Assembly (NCBI GenBank): GCA_036510515.1
Contig: DATCDS010000147.1
Coordinates: 1-32,934, forward strand
Length of the DNA stretch: 32,934 nt
Direction of reading: 5' to 3'
Source of the DNA: JALYSX01 sp036510515
GTDB lineage: Bacteria; Vulcanimicrobiota; Vulcanimicrobiia; Vulcanimicrobiales; Vulcanimicrobiaceae
The notes beneath the pieces are model-generated. The model worked only from the letters and a program-made list of their open reading frames with translations. It was not told the origin of the DNA and ran no database searches. The number at the start of each line of letters is the position of its first letter. Position 1 is the first letter of the stretch. This document shows positions 16,267 through 23,731 of this stretch, piece after piece. A program made the translations under genes and the position numbers.

Positions 16267-16657
16267 GGCAGGACGCGCAGCGTCCGTGCAGGCTGACGGC
16301 GACGGAGTCGACGTGAACGTCGTGACGCCGCGCCAAATCATCCGCGACGTCGTGCGGCATCGTATAGGCGATGTCGTCGATGCGCCCGCACACCGTGCAG
16401 CGGAAGTGCGCGTGAACCGGGCCGGCCGGTTCGTAGACCGCCGCGTCGGCGCCGGGCAGCAGTATTTCGGAAACCAAACCTGCAGCGCGCAGCCGCGCAA
16501 GGGCGCGATAGACGGTGGTGAAGCCGATGCCGGGCCGTTGCCGGCTCGCCAGCGCGTGGATGTCGCCCATCGAGAGGTGGGTTCCGTGGCCTTGCTCGCG
16601 TACGATCTCGTACACTAGCCGGTGGTTCTTGGCTAAGCGCGGCTCGGGCGGCAACAT
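16244..16657 (-). CDS. Fur-family metal-responsive regulator
   Basis: A 137-residue Fur/Zur/PerR-type repressor. N-terminal winged helix (about 1-80) with MGDIHALASRQRPGIGFTTVYRALARLRAAGLV; dimerisation and metal domain with HAHFRCTVCG (the HxHF site and first CxxC) and LHGRCASC (second CxxC, structural zinc). I cannot tell Fur, Zur and PerR apart by eye. The tail after CASCR is written by a transposon-like repeat, so the native C-terminus may have been replaced. ATG 16657 has TATGAT eight bases upstream and no clear Shine-Dalgarno. It lies 26 bp downstream of the STAS gene. Confidence 0.9.
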   Translation of the reverse strand: MLPPEPRLAKNHRLVYEIVREQGHGTHLSMGDIHALASRQRPGIGFTTVYRALARLRAAGLVSEILLPGADAAVYEPAGPVHAHFRCTVCGRIDDIAYTMPHDVADDLARRHDVHVDSVAVSLHGRCASCRTSDSPH

Positions 16658-16665
16658 GTGCGCCC

Positions 16666-16671
16666 ATCATA
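16666..16671 (-). promoter_or_regulatory. Leaderless -10 (TATGAT) for the Fur-family gene
   Basis: TATGAT on the minus strand, eight bases before ATG 16657. The regulator can thus be transcribed separately from the STAS gene upstream. Confidence 0.5.
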
Positions 16672-16683
16672 CCACGGCGGCTG

Positions 16684-17091
16684 CTATCGCTGGGCGGCGG
16701 CCTCCGCGACGCTCTGGGCAACGTTGAATTCCTGCGTCAGCTGCGTTATGTCAAAGAGGCGTCGAATCGGATTGTCCTGCGGAACGACCAGGCGAAACTG
16801 CGTGCCGAGCCGTCGCTTTGCAAGAACCAGCGTACGCAACCCGGACGAGTCGATGTAGCGGCAATGCTCGAGGTTGATGACCACGGGAAGCAGGGCTCCT
16901 GCGGCGCTGTGGATGGCGGTTTCAAACTCTGCGGTATTGCTGAGGTCGATCTCGCCGAAGACGTGCAACACATCGGCATGCTCGGTGTCCTCGTGAACGA
17001 GCGCGGCCAAGGTCCCGGGGCCAACTGGTTTGGAGTCGCCGGACAGCGTCGCAAAGGACGCGGGCGTGAGTTCGGACGAGAAAAATGTCAT
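16684..17091 (-). CDS. STAS-domain protein, anti-sigma factor antagonist type
   Basis: A single STAS domain: VLHVFGEIDLSNTAEFETAI, then VVINLEHCRYIDSSGLRTLVLAKRRL, then FRLVVPQDNPIRRLFDITQL. The DSSG motif carries the serine that is phosphorylated in SpoIIAA/RsbV-type antagonists. In those systems the unphosphorylated form binds an anti-sigma kinase and frees a sigma factor; neither partner is in this window. ATG 17142 would add 17 residues (MVAPQLVSPAHTDDNEP). I prefer ATG 17091 because a TAGAAT hexamer at 17144-17149 would start the transcript inside that extension. Confidence 0.85.
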   Translation of the reverse strand: MTFFSSELTPASFATLSGDSKPVGPGTLAALVHEDTEHADVLHVFGEIDLSNTAEFETAIHSAAGALLPVVINLEHCRYIDSSGLRTLVLAKRRLGTQFRLVVPQDNPIRRLFDITQLTQEFNVAQSVAEAAAQR

Positions 17092-17202
17092 GGGCTCATT
17101 GTCGTCGGTATGCGCCGGGGATACAAGTTGTGGTGCGACCATGATTCTATCACCCCATAGCCAGTGGAGTAGAGCGTGCGAAATACGGTGGGACGGACGC
17201 AG

Positions 17203-17592
17203 CTATGGTTGGGGAGCGAACTTTCGGGCGGCGGCGGCGAGCTGTCCCTGAATCTCATGCAACGGCCGATTGCGCAGCATCAAGATCGGCGACTCGTCGC
17301 CCAGCATCGGGTTGCTGCCCGAAAACCAGGCGCGGGCTCGCTCGCGATCCGCAGAGCTCGCGATCATCGACGCAATTTGGAGCGCGAAGCGCAAGACGTG
17401 CGGGCGCTGGGGCTCGCGCCCGGTCATCCATTGGGCGACCGCCCGCGTTTCGGCGACGCCCCCGATGACGGCGACCGACGTCGCCCCCAAGAGGTCGACG
17501 AGTTCCCGCACGATATCGCGCATGTCGGCGGACATCGCGTGGTCGTGGGCATCGACGTCCCCCCGGACCGTAGAAACCACTGATTCTTCCAT
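17203..17592 (-). CDS. Solitary Xre/MbcA/ParS-type antitoxin-like regulator
   Basis: A 129-residue protein. The middle (LVDLLGATSVAVIGGVAETRAVAQWMTG) looks like a helix-turn-helix with the 'G..etRaV.qW..G' sequence of Xre-type proteins, and the C-terminus (AWFSGSNPMLGDESPILMLRNR) matches the toxin-binding domain of the MbcA/ParS/Xre family (DUF2384). In classical pairs the partner is a RES-domain toxin; there is none beside it, so this is probably a stand-alone regulator, of which there are many. ATG 17592 is preferred over 17619 because of a strong promoter ending seven bases before it. It is divergent from ettA. Confidence 0.7.
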   Translation of the reverse strand: MEESVVSTVRGDVDAHDHAMSADMRDIVRELVDLLGATSVAVIGGVAETRAVAQWMTGREPQRPHVLRFALQIASMIASSADRERARAWFSGSNPMLGDESPILMLRNRPLHEIQGQLAAAARKFAPQP

Positions 17593-17599
17593 GACAGGT

Positions 17600-17627
17600 A
17601 ATATAGCACCGTTAATCACAGTGTAAA
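17600..17627 (-). promoter_or_regulatory. Leaderless promoter TTTACA-16-TATATT of the antitoxin-like gene
   Basis: On the minus strand, TTTACA (17622-17627) and TATATT (17600-17605) are 16 bp apart, and the hexamer lies seven bases before ATG 17592. It is one of the best promoter matches in the window. Confidence 0.65.
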
Positions 17628-17674
17628 GACCCAGTTATTTGGAGGGCGAGAAACCGCCTGGCTGGCCTTCGCGC

Positions 17675-17704
17675 TTGACGCTTGTTCGGGTTATCGGCTA
17701 GGGT
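17675..17704 (+). promoter_or_regulatory. Leaderless promoter TTGACG-18-TAGGGT of ettA
   Basis: TTGACG (17675-17680) and TAGGGT (17699-17704) are 18 bp apart, followed by seven bases and GTG 17712, with no Shine-Dalgarno. It supports the GTG start independently of homology. Confidence 0.65.
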
Positions 17705-17711
17705 TCGGAAC

Positions 17712-19379
17712 GTGCAATACGTCTACACGATGCAGCGGGTCGGCAAGATGGTGCCCCCCAAGCGCCAGATCCTCAAGGACATCTCGCTGAGCTTCTTTCC
17801 GGGGGCGAAAATCGGGATTTTGGGCCTCAACGGCTCGGGCAAGTCCTCGCTGCTGCGGATTATGGCCGGCGTCGACACCGAGTTCGACGGCGAGGCGGCG
17901 CCGATGCCCAACCTCACGATCGGGTTCCTGGAACAAGAGCCCAAGCTCGATCCGGCCAAGACGGTCCGCGAAACGGTCGAAGAGGCGCTGGTCGAATTGA
18001 TGAGCGCCCGGGCGCGCTTGGACGCGGTCTTCGCCGCGTACGGCGATGTCGACGCCGACTTCGACAAGCTGGCCGAGGAACAGGCCAAGCTTGAAGCGAT
18101 CCTTTTTGCGGCCGACGGCGACAACGTCGAACAGCAGTTGGACGTTGCCGCCGACGCGCTGCGCCTGCCGCCGTGGGATGCCAAGGTCGAAACGCTGTCC
18201 GGCGGCGAGAAGCGACGCGTCGCGCTCTGTCGTCTGCTGCTGTCCAAGCCGGGCATGTTGCTGCTCGACGAGCCGACCAATCATCTCGATGCGGAGAGCG
18301 TCGAGTGGCTCGAACAGTTCTTGCAGCGTTTTCCAGGAACGGTCGTCGCGATCACCCACGATCGCTACTTCTTGGACAACGCAGCAGAATGGATCCTCGA
18401 ACTGGACCGCGGGCGCGGGATCCCGTGGAAGGGCAACTACAGTTCGTGGCTCGAGCAGAAACAAGAACGCCTCGCGCAAGAAGAAGCTTCGGAATCGGCG
18501 CGGCAGCGTGCGCTCAAGCGCGAGCTCGAGTGGGTTCGCTCGGGCACCAAGGGCCGCCGCACCAAGAGCAAGAGCCGCCTCGCGCGATTTGAAGAGCTAT
18601 CGAGTTACGAATATCAGCGTCGCAACGAAACCCAGGAGATCTTTATCCCGGTCGCCGAGCAGTTGGGCGATCGCGTGATCGACTTCTCCGGGGTCAGTAA
18701 AGCCTATGGCGAGAAATTGTTGATGGCGGATGTGAACTTTAAGATTCCCGCCGGGGCGATCGTCGGGATCATCGGGCCCAACGGCGCCGGCAAGTCGACG
18801 CTGTTCCGCATGATCGCCGGCAAGGAGCGGCCCGATGCGGGCGAGATTCACGTCGGTCCGTCGGTGCGCTTGGCCGTCGTCGACCAGAGTCGCGAATCGC
18901 TCGACGATACCAAGACGGTCTTCGACGATATCGGCGGCGGCTTGGATTTTCTGCAAGTAGGGAAATTCGAGATGCCCGCTCGTGCCTACTTGGGGCGCTT
19001 TAATTTTAAGGGGGGCGACCAGCAGAAGCTGGTTGGAACGCTCTCGGGCGGCGAGCGCGCCCGCCTGCATCTGGCAAAGACGCTCTCGCGCGGTGCCAAC
19101 GTGCTGCTGCTCGACGAGCCGTCCAACGACCTCGACGTCGAAACCTTGCGCGCGCTTGAAAACGCGCTTGAGGAATATGCGGGGACGGTGCTGGTGGTCA
19201 GTCACGATCGGTGGTTCCTGGATCGGATCGCCACGCACATCATGGCGTTTGAAGGCGATTCGCAGGTCTACTTTACCGAAGGCAACTACACCGAATACGA
19301 GATCGACAAGAAAGCGCGCTTGGGCGACGAAGCCGCCAAGCCGCATCGTATCCGCTACAAGCCGCTCGCGATTTCCTAA
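17712..19379 (+). CDS. ettA: Energy-dependent translational throttle protein (ABC-F ATPase)
   Basis: A 555-residue soluble ABC-F protein, the same length as E. coli EttA. It begins (M)QYVYTMQRVGKMVPPKR, matching the EttA N-terminus and so confirming GTG 17712. Two ATPase cassettes: Walker A GLNGSGKSS (38-46) and GPNGAGKST; signatures LSGGEKRRVAL and LSGGERARLHL; Walker B LLLDEPTNHLD and LLLDEPSNDLD. The linker carries the basic KGRRTKSKSRLARFEEL segment. EttA binds the ribosomal E site and gates the first elongation step according to ATP/ADP level. The first signature and both catalytic Glu residues are intact. Convergent with a small gene whose stop overlaps its own. Confidence 0.96.
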   Translation: MQYVYTMQRVGKMVPPKRQILKDISLSFFPGAKIGILGLNGSGKSSLLRIMAGVDTEFDGEAAPMPNLTIGFLEQEPKLDPAKTVRETVEEALVELMSARARLDAVFAAYGDVDADFDKLAEEQAKLEAILFAADGDNVEQQLDVAADALRLPPWDAKVETLSGGEKRRVALCRLLLSKPGMLLLDEPTNHLDAESVEWLEQFLQRFPGTVVAITHDRYFLDNAAEWILELDRGRGIPWKGNYSSWLEQKQERLAQEEASESARQRALKRELEWVRSGTKGRRTKSKSRLARFEELSSYEYQRRNETQEIFIPVAEQLGDRVIDFSGVSKAYGEKLLMADVNFKIPAGAIVGIIGPNGAGKSTLFRMIAGKERPDAGEIHVGPSVRLAVVDQSRESLDDTKTVFDDIGGGLDFLQVGKFEMPARAYLGRFNFKGGDQQKLVGTLSGGERARLHLAKTLSRGANVLLLDEPSNDLDVETLRALENALEEYAGTVLVVSHDRWFLDRIATHIMAFEGDSQVYFTEGNYTEYEIDKKARLGDEAAKPHRIRYKPLAIS

Positions 19380-19555
19380 CCCTTGCTACCGCCGTGCATG
19401 TCTTCTTGATCCTCGCGATTGGGCGAGGTGCTGGAGTCGCCGTACGTCTCGCGCTGACGTTTGAGCGCTTCGGCGGGCGTTAACTGCTCCTCGCCCTCTT
19501 CGAGCACGTCGGGCTTGAGATCTTGGTCCTGGTCGTTGTCTGAATTTCGATGCAT
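19376..19555 (-). CDS. Small acidic hydrophilic protein, 59 residues
   Basis: Reads MHRNSDNDQDQDLKPD, then LEEGEEQLTPAEALKRQRETYGD and a Gly/Ser/Lys end. It is highly charged, with no cysteine, signal or membrane segment, so probably largely disordered. Family not recognised. The start at 19555 has AAAGGAG five bases upstream; an in-frame extension to 19585 has no such signal. Its stop overlaps the ettA stop. The MITE-like element begins 36 bp upstream of its start and may have displaced its original promoter. Confidence 0.6.
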   Translation of the reverse strand: MHRNSDNDQDQDLKPDVLEEGEEQLTPAEALKRQRETYGDSSTSPNREDQEDMHGGSKG

Positions 19556-19590
19556 GGCTCTCCTTTGCCCATTTTGGCTGCGCATCCATC

Positions 19591-19613
19591 CTAGTGTGGT
19601 GAATCAGAAGTTC
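19591..19613 (+). repeat. Left terminal inverted repeat of the MITE-like element
   Basis: 23 bp, 21 of 23 identical to the inverted right end; also 21 or so of 23 to the solo copy at 16244-16266. Confidence 0.75.
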
Positions 19614-19734
19614 ATGCACAAAATCTCGCTCGTTCTTTCGCCCGACTCGTCGTCGCTCTTCGGTCACAACGCTACGGCGTTGCTCCCTCATCGCTCCTCG
19701 ATTCGGTCAAAAGTCCTTCGCGATCCTTTGCGCC

Positions 19735-19757
19735 GAACTTCTGACTCATCACACTAG
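19735..19757 (-). repeat. Right terminal inverted repeat of the MITE-like element
   Basis: GAACTTCTGACTCATCACAC followed by TAG; the inverse of the left end. Confidence 0.75.
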
Positions 19758-19759
19758 GG

Positions 19760-19765
19760 TATACT
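19760..19765 (+). promoter_or_regulatory. Leaderless -10 (TATACT) for the YbhB/YbcL gene
   Basis: TATACT, then six bases, then ATG 19772, with no Shine-Dalgarno. The -35 contact would fall within the MITE right end, so the insertion may have altered this promoter. Confidence 0.5.
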
Positions 19766-19771
19766 CACGGC

Positions 19772-20251
19772 ATGAGACTTGAAAGCGAGACGTTGAACGA
19801 CGGCGGCACGGTTCCGCAGAGCATGGTTTTCGACGGCATGGGCTGCACCGGCGCCAACCGCTCCCCTCACCTGCGATGGGACGACGTTCCGCCGGGAACC
19901 AAAAGTTTCGCGCTGGTCATGCACGATCCCGACGCGCCGACGTCCGGCGGATTCTATCATTGGGTGCTTTTGAACGTTCCCGGTAACGCGCGCGAGCTCG
20001 CCGAAGGCGCCGGCGCCTCCGACGGTGCGGCCGCCGGAACGCACGGACGCAGCGATTTTGGAACGCAGGCCTACGGCGGCCCCTGTCCGCCTCCCGGCCC
20101 GGCTCACCGCTACCACATCACGCTGCACGCCCTCGATGTTGACCATCTGCCGCTGGACGCCCAGACGTCCGGAGCGAAATTGGAGTTTACCGCCCTCGAA
20201 CATACCTTGGCTACCGCGCGCTTGACCGGGCTCTTCGGCAGAGCGGCCTGA
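19772..20251 (+). CDS. YbhB/YbcL family Raf-kinase-inhibitor-like protein
   Basis: A 159-residue phosphatidylethanolamine-binding-protein fold. Hallmarks: NRSPHLRWDDVPPGTKSFALVMHDPDAP (the DPDAP loop), FYHWVLLNVPG, YGGPCPPPGPAHRYHITLHALD (the GPxPP-x-HRY motif) and the terminal helix LEHTLATARLTGLFGRAA. These form a small anion-binding pocket. The biochemical role in bacteria is not settled; no signal peptide, so cytoplasmic. Transcribed from a leaderless promoter abutting the MITE. A small zinc-finger-like gene follows after 51 bp. Confidence 0.92.
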   Translation: MRLESETLNDGGTVPQSMVFDGMGCTGANRSPHLRWDDVPPGTKSFALVMHDPDAPTSGGFYHWVLLNVPGNARELAEGAGASDGAAAGTHGRSDFGTQAYGGPCPPPGPAHRYHITLHALDVDHLPLDAQTSGAKLEFTALEHTLATARLTGLFGRAA

Positions 20252-20302
20252 TGGCTGGTCGGATGGCGGGCGCCGCAAGGGTGCGGGCAGAAGAAGCGCG
20301 GC

Positions 20303-20518
20303 ATGCCATATGACAAGCGCCGTTGGGTACGCCTTCCGGTTGTCGAACGACGGGTATGCGATACCCCCGGCTGCGAGGTCGTAGCCAAGGAGCGGTGTGC
20401 GCGCGGCGGCTGCGGTCAGATGCATTGCTTGGAACATAAGGGCAGCCACAGCGCGATTCACACGTTGATGAAGAAGCGCGCCGTCGCCGGGGCGCCCTTG
20501 CGGCCGACCTTTCGTTAG
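20303..20518 (+). CDS. Small zinc-binding (AN1-like) protein
   Basis: A 71-residue basic protein with one compact metal site: Cys19, Cys24, Cys32, Cys37, Cys42 and His41, His45, His49 in CDTPGCEVVAKERC and CGQMHCLEHKGSH. The spacing with a terminal C-x2-H-x3-H resembles AN1-type zinc fingers, uncommon in bacteria, but I would not call the family firmly. The basic tail (MKKRAVAGAPLRPTFR) could contact nucleic acid. Start at ATG 20303 with a weak AGAAG upstream. Confidence 0.6.
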   Translation: MPYDKRRWVRLPVVERRVCDTPGCEVVAKERCARGGCGQMHCLEHKGSHSAIHTLMKKRAVAGAPLRPTFR

Positions 20519-20532
20519 TTCTAGGAGCCCAC

Positions 20533-21246
20533 ATGCCCGCAGCGATGCATATCGTGCTCCATCTGGTGCTGTGTACCGGCAGCGCGACGCATGGAGCCGC
20601 GCCCGTCAACGCGATTCATGTGAGCCTCGTGAACCGTATCGGCAACTCCGCGGTCGATCGAACGATTGCGATTCCCGGCGACAATCCGTTCGATACGATC
20701 GTTGATTTCGATTCGCCGCGCGGACTGTATTTGCTCCAGGTGAGCGAGGCCAAATCGGCGTGCGGCGCCCAGCAGTTCGTGTTACTTTCGCCCGAGGCGA
20801 ACCGCTCGATTCCGATGACCCTGGTGCCCAACGGATTGGAGCGCGCGCCGCGCGTTCCAACACTCTTCAACGGGGCGACGCCGCTGGGCTTCGACTACGC
20901 CGAACCGACGGTCGTGCTGGTTTCCGGGAACGTCGAATGCGATAAGCCCATCGGGGAGATTTTGCCCGTCGAGAGCGTGACCGAGAACGACCCCGACAGC
21001 TATTACGTCGCGATTTTCGCCTACACGTCGGTGGACGCTCTGCCGCCTAAGATCGCCCTGCGGTTAACCGACAACGGCGGAGGCTACCACTACGTGCGCA
21101 TGAACATCCCGTTCTCGCGGCCGGGTCAATTATGGCCGAACTCTGCGACGTTCGATGTGGACACGAGCCTCATCGCCCAAGTACTCGAAAAGCCTGAGGA
21201 CACATACTTGTGCCTCAAGCTTCTTCGAGGTTCGGTCTCGGGTTAG
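20533..21246 (+). CDS. Secreted protein of unknown function
   Basis: A 237-residue protein with an N-terminal hydrophobic stretch (AAMHIVLHLVLCTGSATHGAA) that looks like a signal peptide. The rest is beta-rich with polar turns (IHVSLVNRIGN, GLYLLQVSEAKSACGAQQFVLLSPE, PTVVLVSGNVECDKP). Cysteines at CGAQ, VEC and YLC could form a disulphide. No catalytic motif or family recognised. GGAG lies before ATG 20533. Its stop is 1 bp from that of the convergent gene at 21248. Confidence 0.65.
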   Translation: MPAAMHIVLHLVLCTGSATHGAAPVNAIHVSLVNRIGNSAVDRTIAIPGDNPFDTIVDFDSPRGLYLLQVSEAKSACGAQQFVLLSPEANRSIPMTLVPNGLERAPRVPTLFNGATPLGFDYAEPTVVLVSGNVECDKPIGEILPVESVTENDPDSYYVAIFAYTSVDALPPKIALRLTDNGGGYHYVRMNIPFSRPGQLWPNSATFDVDTSLIAQVLEKPEDTYLCLKLLRGSVSG

Positions 21247-21247
21247 G

Positions 21248-21643
21248 TTAGGCGTTCGGGGGGCGATGACCGCGCATGTTGTTGCCGCGGCCCGGATTTT
21301 GACGCATCTGGCGGCCGTTATGAGCGCGCTGCCAGTTTTGTGCGAACTGGGCGCGATTTGACTGCCAATCACGTTGGTGGCTTCTGTAATACACCGGATC
21401 TTGCCGCTGGTAGTAATATTGCGCAACGTTGTTGTTGACGTAATACCGGCGATTGTTCCGGACGTAGTAGGCCCGGTTGGTGTTCGAATCGATCAGGAGG
21501 GCGCCGACGATCGCGGCGGCGGCGATGGCGAGCGTCGTCGTCGGGTTCGCGGAGGCGCGTTGTGGGGTTGCGGCGGAGGTCGCCATGAGCCCGGTTGCCA
21601 GGAGCAGGCCGAGGGCCACGGCGCGAGTGCTAGCTATATTCAT
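21248..21643 (-). CDS. Secreted Asn/Arg/Tyr/Gln-rich small protein
   Basis: 131 residues: a signal peptide (MNIASTRAVALGLLLATGLMATSAATPQRASA), a second hydrophobic stretch (TTTLAIAAAAIVGALLI) and a strongly biased tail (AYYVRNNRRYYVNNNVAQYYYQRQ, then RQMRQNPGRGNNMRGHRPPNA). It has the look of an envelope-associated, disordered or glycine-zipper-like protein. No family name is justified. A purine-rich AGAAGAGA precedes the ATG. Confidence 0.65.
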   Translation of the reverse strand: MNIASTRAVALGLLLATGLMATSAATPQRASANPTTTLAIAAAAIVGALLIDSNTNRAYYVRNNRRYYVNNNVAQYYYQRQDPVYYRSHQRDWQSNRAQFAQNWQRAHNGRQMRQNPGRGNNMRGHRPPNA

Positions 21644-21703
21644 GGGTCTCTTCTACCGCTTTTCACAGGCAGCTAACCCGGCCTGGGGAGGACCTTAGAG
21701 GCG

Positions 21704-21715
21704 ATTGTCGACAAT
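21704..21715. promoter_or_regulatory. Likely operator of the GntR/FCD regulator
   Basis: ATTGTCGACAAT is a perfect 12-bp palindrome, eight bases before the regulator's GTG start. It has the GT..AC half-site arrangement typical of FCD-type GntR proteins, so it is a natural autoregulatory site. Confidence 0.55.
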
Positions 21716-21723
21716 GGGAGCGG

Positions 21724-22395
21724 GTGCCCCTCTCTTCAAAATCGCTCGACCGGGCGGACCGGATCTCGACCACCGGCCGCGTCTCGACGTATCTGCGCGA
21801 TGCGATCGCCAGCGGCGCGATCGCGCCGGGGGATCGCATCCGCGAAACCGCCGTATCGGGGCAGTTGGGCGTGAGCCGCACGCCGGTTCGCGAGGCGTTG
21901 GCCGAACTCGCGCGCGACGGCCTGGTGCACGTCGAGCCCTATTGCGGCGCTTATGTGGCGCGGCTGGATGCCGCTCGCTTGGAGCACCTGGTCGAGTTTC
22001 GCATCGCGCTGGAACAATTTGCGGTCGAGCGCGCGATCCGACACGCCGGCGCGCACGACTTCGATCGGGTCGCCGCATGCATCGATCGGCTCGACGAGCG
22101 CGCCACCGCGGAGAGTTTCGATGCAGCGATCGAAGCCGATCTCGAAGTGCACGCATTGCTGATAGAAATCGCCGGAAATCCCCTGCTCGCCGCAACGTAT
22201 TCGTCGCTGCTTAACGAACTGCGCCTCTACATTCGCATGACCAGCGCACACTACGCCTCGATGCGCGACCTGTCGCTCGAACACGCCGCCCTGCTGACGG
22301 CGCTGCGCGCGCGCGACGTCGACGCGGCCCTCACCCTGGTTCGCTCTCACATACTTCACGGCCACGATGCCGCACTCAAGGAGCTCGTACGATGA
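21724..22395 (+). CDS. GntR-family regulator with FCD ligand domain
   Basis: A 223-residue protein of the FadR subfamily. The N-terminal winged helix includes YLRDAIASGAIAPGDRIRETAVSGQLGVSRTPVREALAELARDGLV (about 22-68, the 'SRTPVREAL' signature). The C-terminal all-helical FCD domain keeps the acidic and histidine residues of the metal/ligand pocket (EADLEVHALLIEIAGN; LEHAALL; RSHILHGH). Such regulators sense small carboxylates or amino acids. It overlaps the aminotransferase by the four bases ATGA, so that enzyme's substrate or product is the natural effector. GTG 21724 follows a GGGAG. Confidence 0.93.
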   Translation: MPLSSKSLDRADRISTTGRVSTYLRDAIASGAIAPGDRIRETAVSGQLGVSRTPVREALAELARDGLVHVEPYCGAYVARLDAARLEHLVEFRIALEQFAVERAIRHAGAHDFDRVAACIDRLDERATAESFDAAIEADLEVHALLIEIAGNPLLAATYSSLLNELRLYIRMTSAHYASMRDLSLEHAALLTALRARDVDAALTLVRSHILHGHDAALKELVR

Positions 22396-23720
22396 TCGCC
22401 ACGCCTACTTCCAAGCGTTCCAAGCACGCACAATACGTTCTCACGCCATGGTCCAAACAAGCCGGAGCCAATCCGCCGTCGATGGCGCGGGGCGAGGGCG
22501 TCTACATCTACGATACCGACGATAACCGCTATTTGGACCTTTCGGCCGGCTTGGTCGCGGTCAATCTGGGCCACGGTAACCACGCCGTTGCGCGCGCGAT
22601 CGGCGATCAGGCCCAACGCTTGGCATATGCGTCCCCGCAGTTCGCGCTCGACGTGCGCGCCGACCTGGCCGAGGAACTCTCCAATCTCGCGCCGTGGGCC
22701 CAAGGCGGGCGAACGTTCTTTACGACCAATGGCGGCGAGGCCAACGAGGACGCGGTCAAGATGTCGCGGATGTTCAGCGGCCGCTCCAAGGTGCTGGCCA
22801 CCTATCGTTCGTTCCACGGATCGGCGCCGGGCGCGGGCACGCTGACGGGCGAGAATCGCCGCTGGCCCAATGAGCCCGGCTGGGCGAACGTCGTGCATTT
22901 CGTCGCGCCGTTCCCCTACGATAGCCCATTCCACACCGACGACCCGGAGGAAGAGACGCGCCGTGCGCTCGACCACCTCGACTTGGTCTTGACCTACGAA
23001 AATCCCAAGAGCGTCGCGGCGATCCTCATGGAACCGCTGGTCGGCAGCAACGGCGTCGTGGTGTATCCGCAGGGATATCTGGCCGGCGTTCGCGAGCGCT
23101 GCGATCGTCACGGCATCATCTTGATTTTCGATGAGGTGATGACCGGATTCGGGCGCACCGGCGAAGCCTTCGCCTCGATTCGTTTCGGCGTCACGCCCGA
23201 TATCATCACCTTCGCAAAGGGATCGACCTCGGCGTACGCGCCGTTGGGCGGTGCGATCGTTCGCGAAGAGATCGCATCGTATTTCGACGATCACGCGTTG
23301 ATGTGCGGACATACCTACTCCGGACATCCGGTTTCCGTCGCCGCGGGGCACGCAGCGATCGGCGAATACAAGCGGTTGGGCTTGTTCACCAGAGGCCGCG
23401 AGATCGAAGGCTGGATGCGCGAAGGCCTGGAAGCGCTCAAGGCCCGCTGTTCGCAGATCGGCGACGTGCGCGGGGTCGGCGCGTTCTTTGCCATCGAGTT
23501 CACCAAGAATCGCGCGACCAAGGAGCAGATCGTCGGCTGGCAGGGGGCCGATCCGGGTCCGTTGCCGGCGTTTCTAAAGAAGCTGCGCGACAACGGCGTC
23601 TACGCGTTCGGGCGATACGGCATCCTCGTCGTCTCACCACCGTTGACGATCTCGCGCGAAGAGTTGCAATCCGGCTTCGACGCAATCGAAAAGACCCTCA
23701 CCGAAACGGGATCCTTCTAG
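22392..23720 (+). CDS. Class III PLP-dependent aminotransferase (omega-amino-acid type)
   Basis: A 442-residue fold-type I transaminase. Landmarks: LDLSAGLVAVNLGHGN (48-63), TTNGGEANEDAVKMSR (111-126), YRSFHGSAPGAGTLTG (138-152), EPLVGSNG (214-221), IFDEVMTGFGRTG (245-257, PLP-contacting Asp) and the PLP lysine Lys276 in TFAKGSTS. Similarity to taurine- or beta-alanine-pyruvate transaminases seems closest by eye, but the amino donor cannot be read from sequence. Translation is coupled to the GntR regulator by an ATGA overlap. The operon of regulator plus transaminase suggests catabolism of an amine or omega-amino acid. Confidence 0.92.
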   Translation: MIATPTSKRSKHAQYVLTPWSKQAGANPPSMARGEGVYIYDTDDNRYLDLSAGLVAVNLGHGNHAVARAIGDQAQRLAYASPQFALDVRADLAEELSNLAPWAQGGRTFFTTNGGEANEDAVKMSRMFSGRSKVLATYRSFHGSAPGAGTLTGENRRWPNEPGWANVVHFVAPFPYDSPFHTDDPEEETRRALDHLDLVLTYENPKSVAAILMEPLVGSNGVVVYPQGYLAGVRERCDRHGIILIFDEVMTGFGRTGEAFASIRFGVTPDIITFAKGSTSAYAPLGGAIVREEIASYFDDHALMCGHTYSGHPVSVAAGHAAIGEYKRLGLFTRGREIEGWMREGLEALKARCSQIGDVRGVGAFFAIEFTKNRATKEQIVGWQGADPGPLPAFLKKLRDNGVYAFGRYGILVVSPPLTISREELQSGFDAIEKTLTETGSF

Positions 23721-23731
23721 ACGGGCTCACC

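Larger units (their letters stand above)
19591..19757. mobile_element. MITE-like element, 167 bp, with 23-bp inverted repeats
   Basis: The left end starts CTAGTGTGGTGAATCAGA and runs to 19613; the right end (19735-19757) is its inverse with two mismatches in 23 positions. Weaker similarity continues a further ten or so bases inward. Both ends carry TA inside CTAG, which fits TA target-site duplication as in IS630/Tc1-mariner relatives. The interior has no transposase and contains a perfect hairpin, CAACGC-TACG-GCGTTG. It lies between the small acidic gene and the YbhB gene, and its right end is 2 bp from the -10 of the latter. Confidence 0.75.

Noticed and set aside
17176..17583. Plus-strand frame opposite the antitoxin-like gene
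   Set aside because: The minus strand has the recognisable domains and a strong promoter; the plus frame shows only shadow composition.
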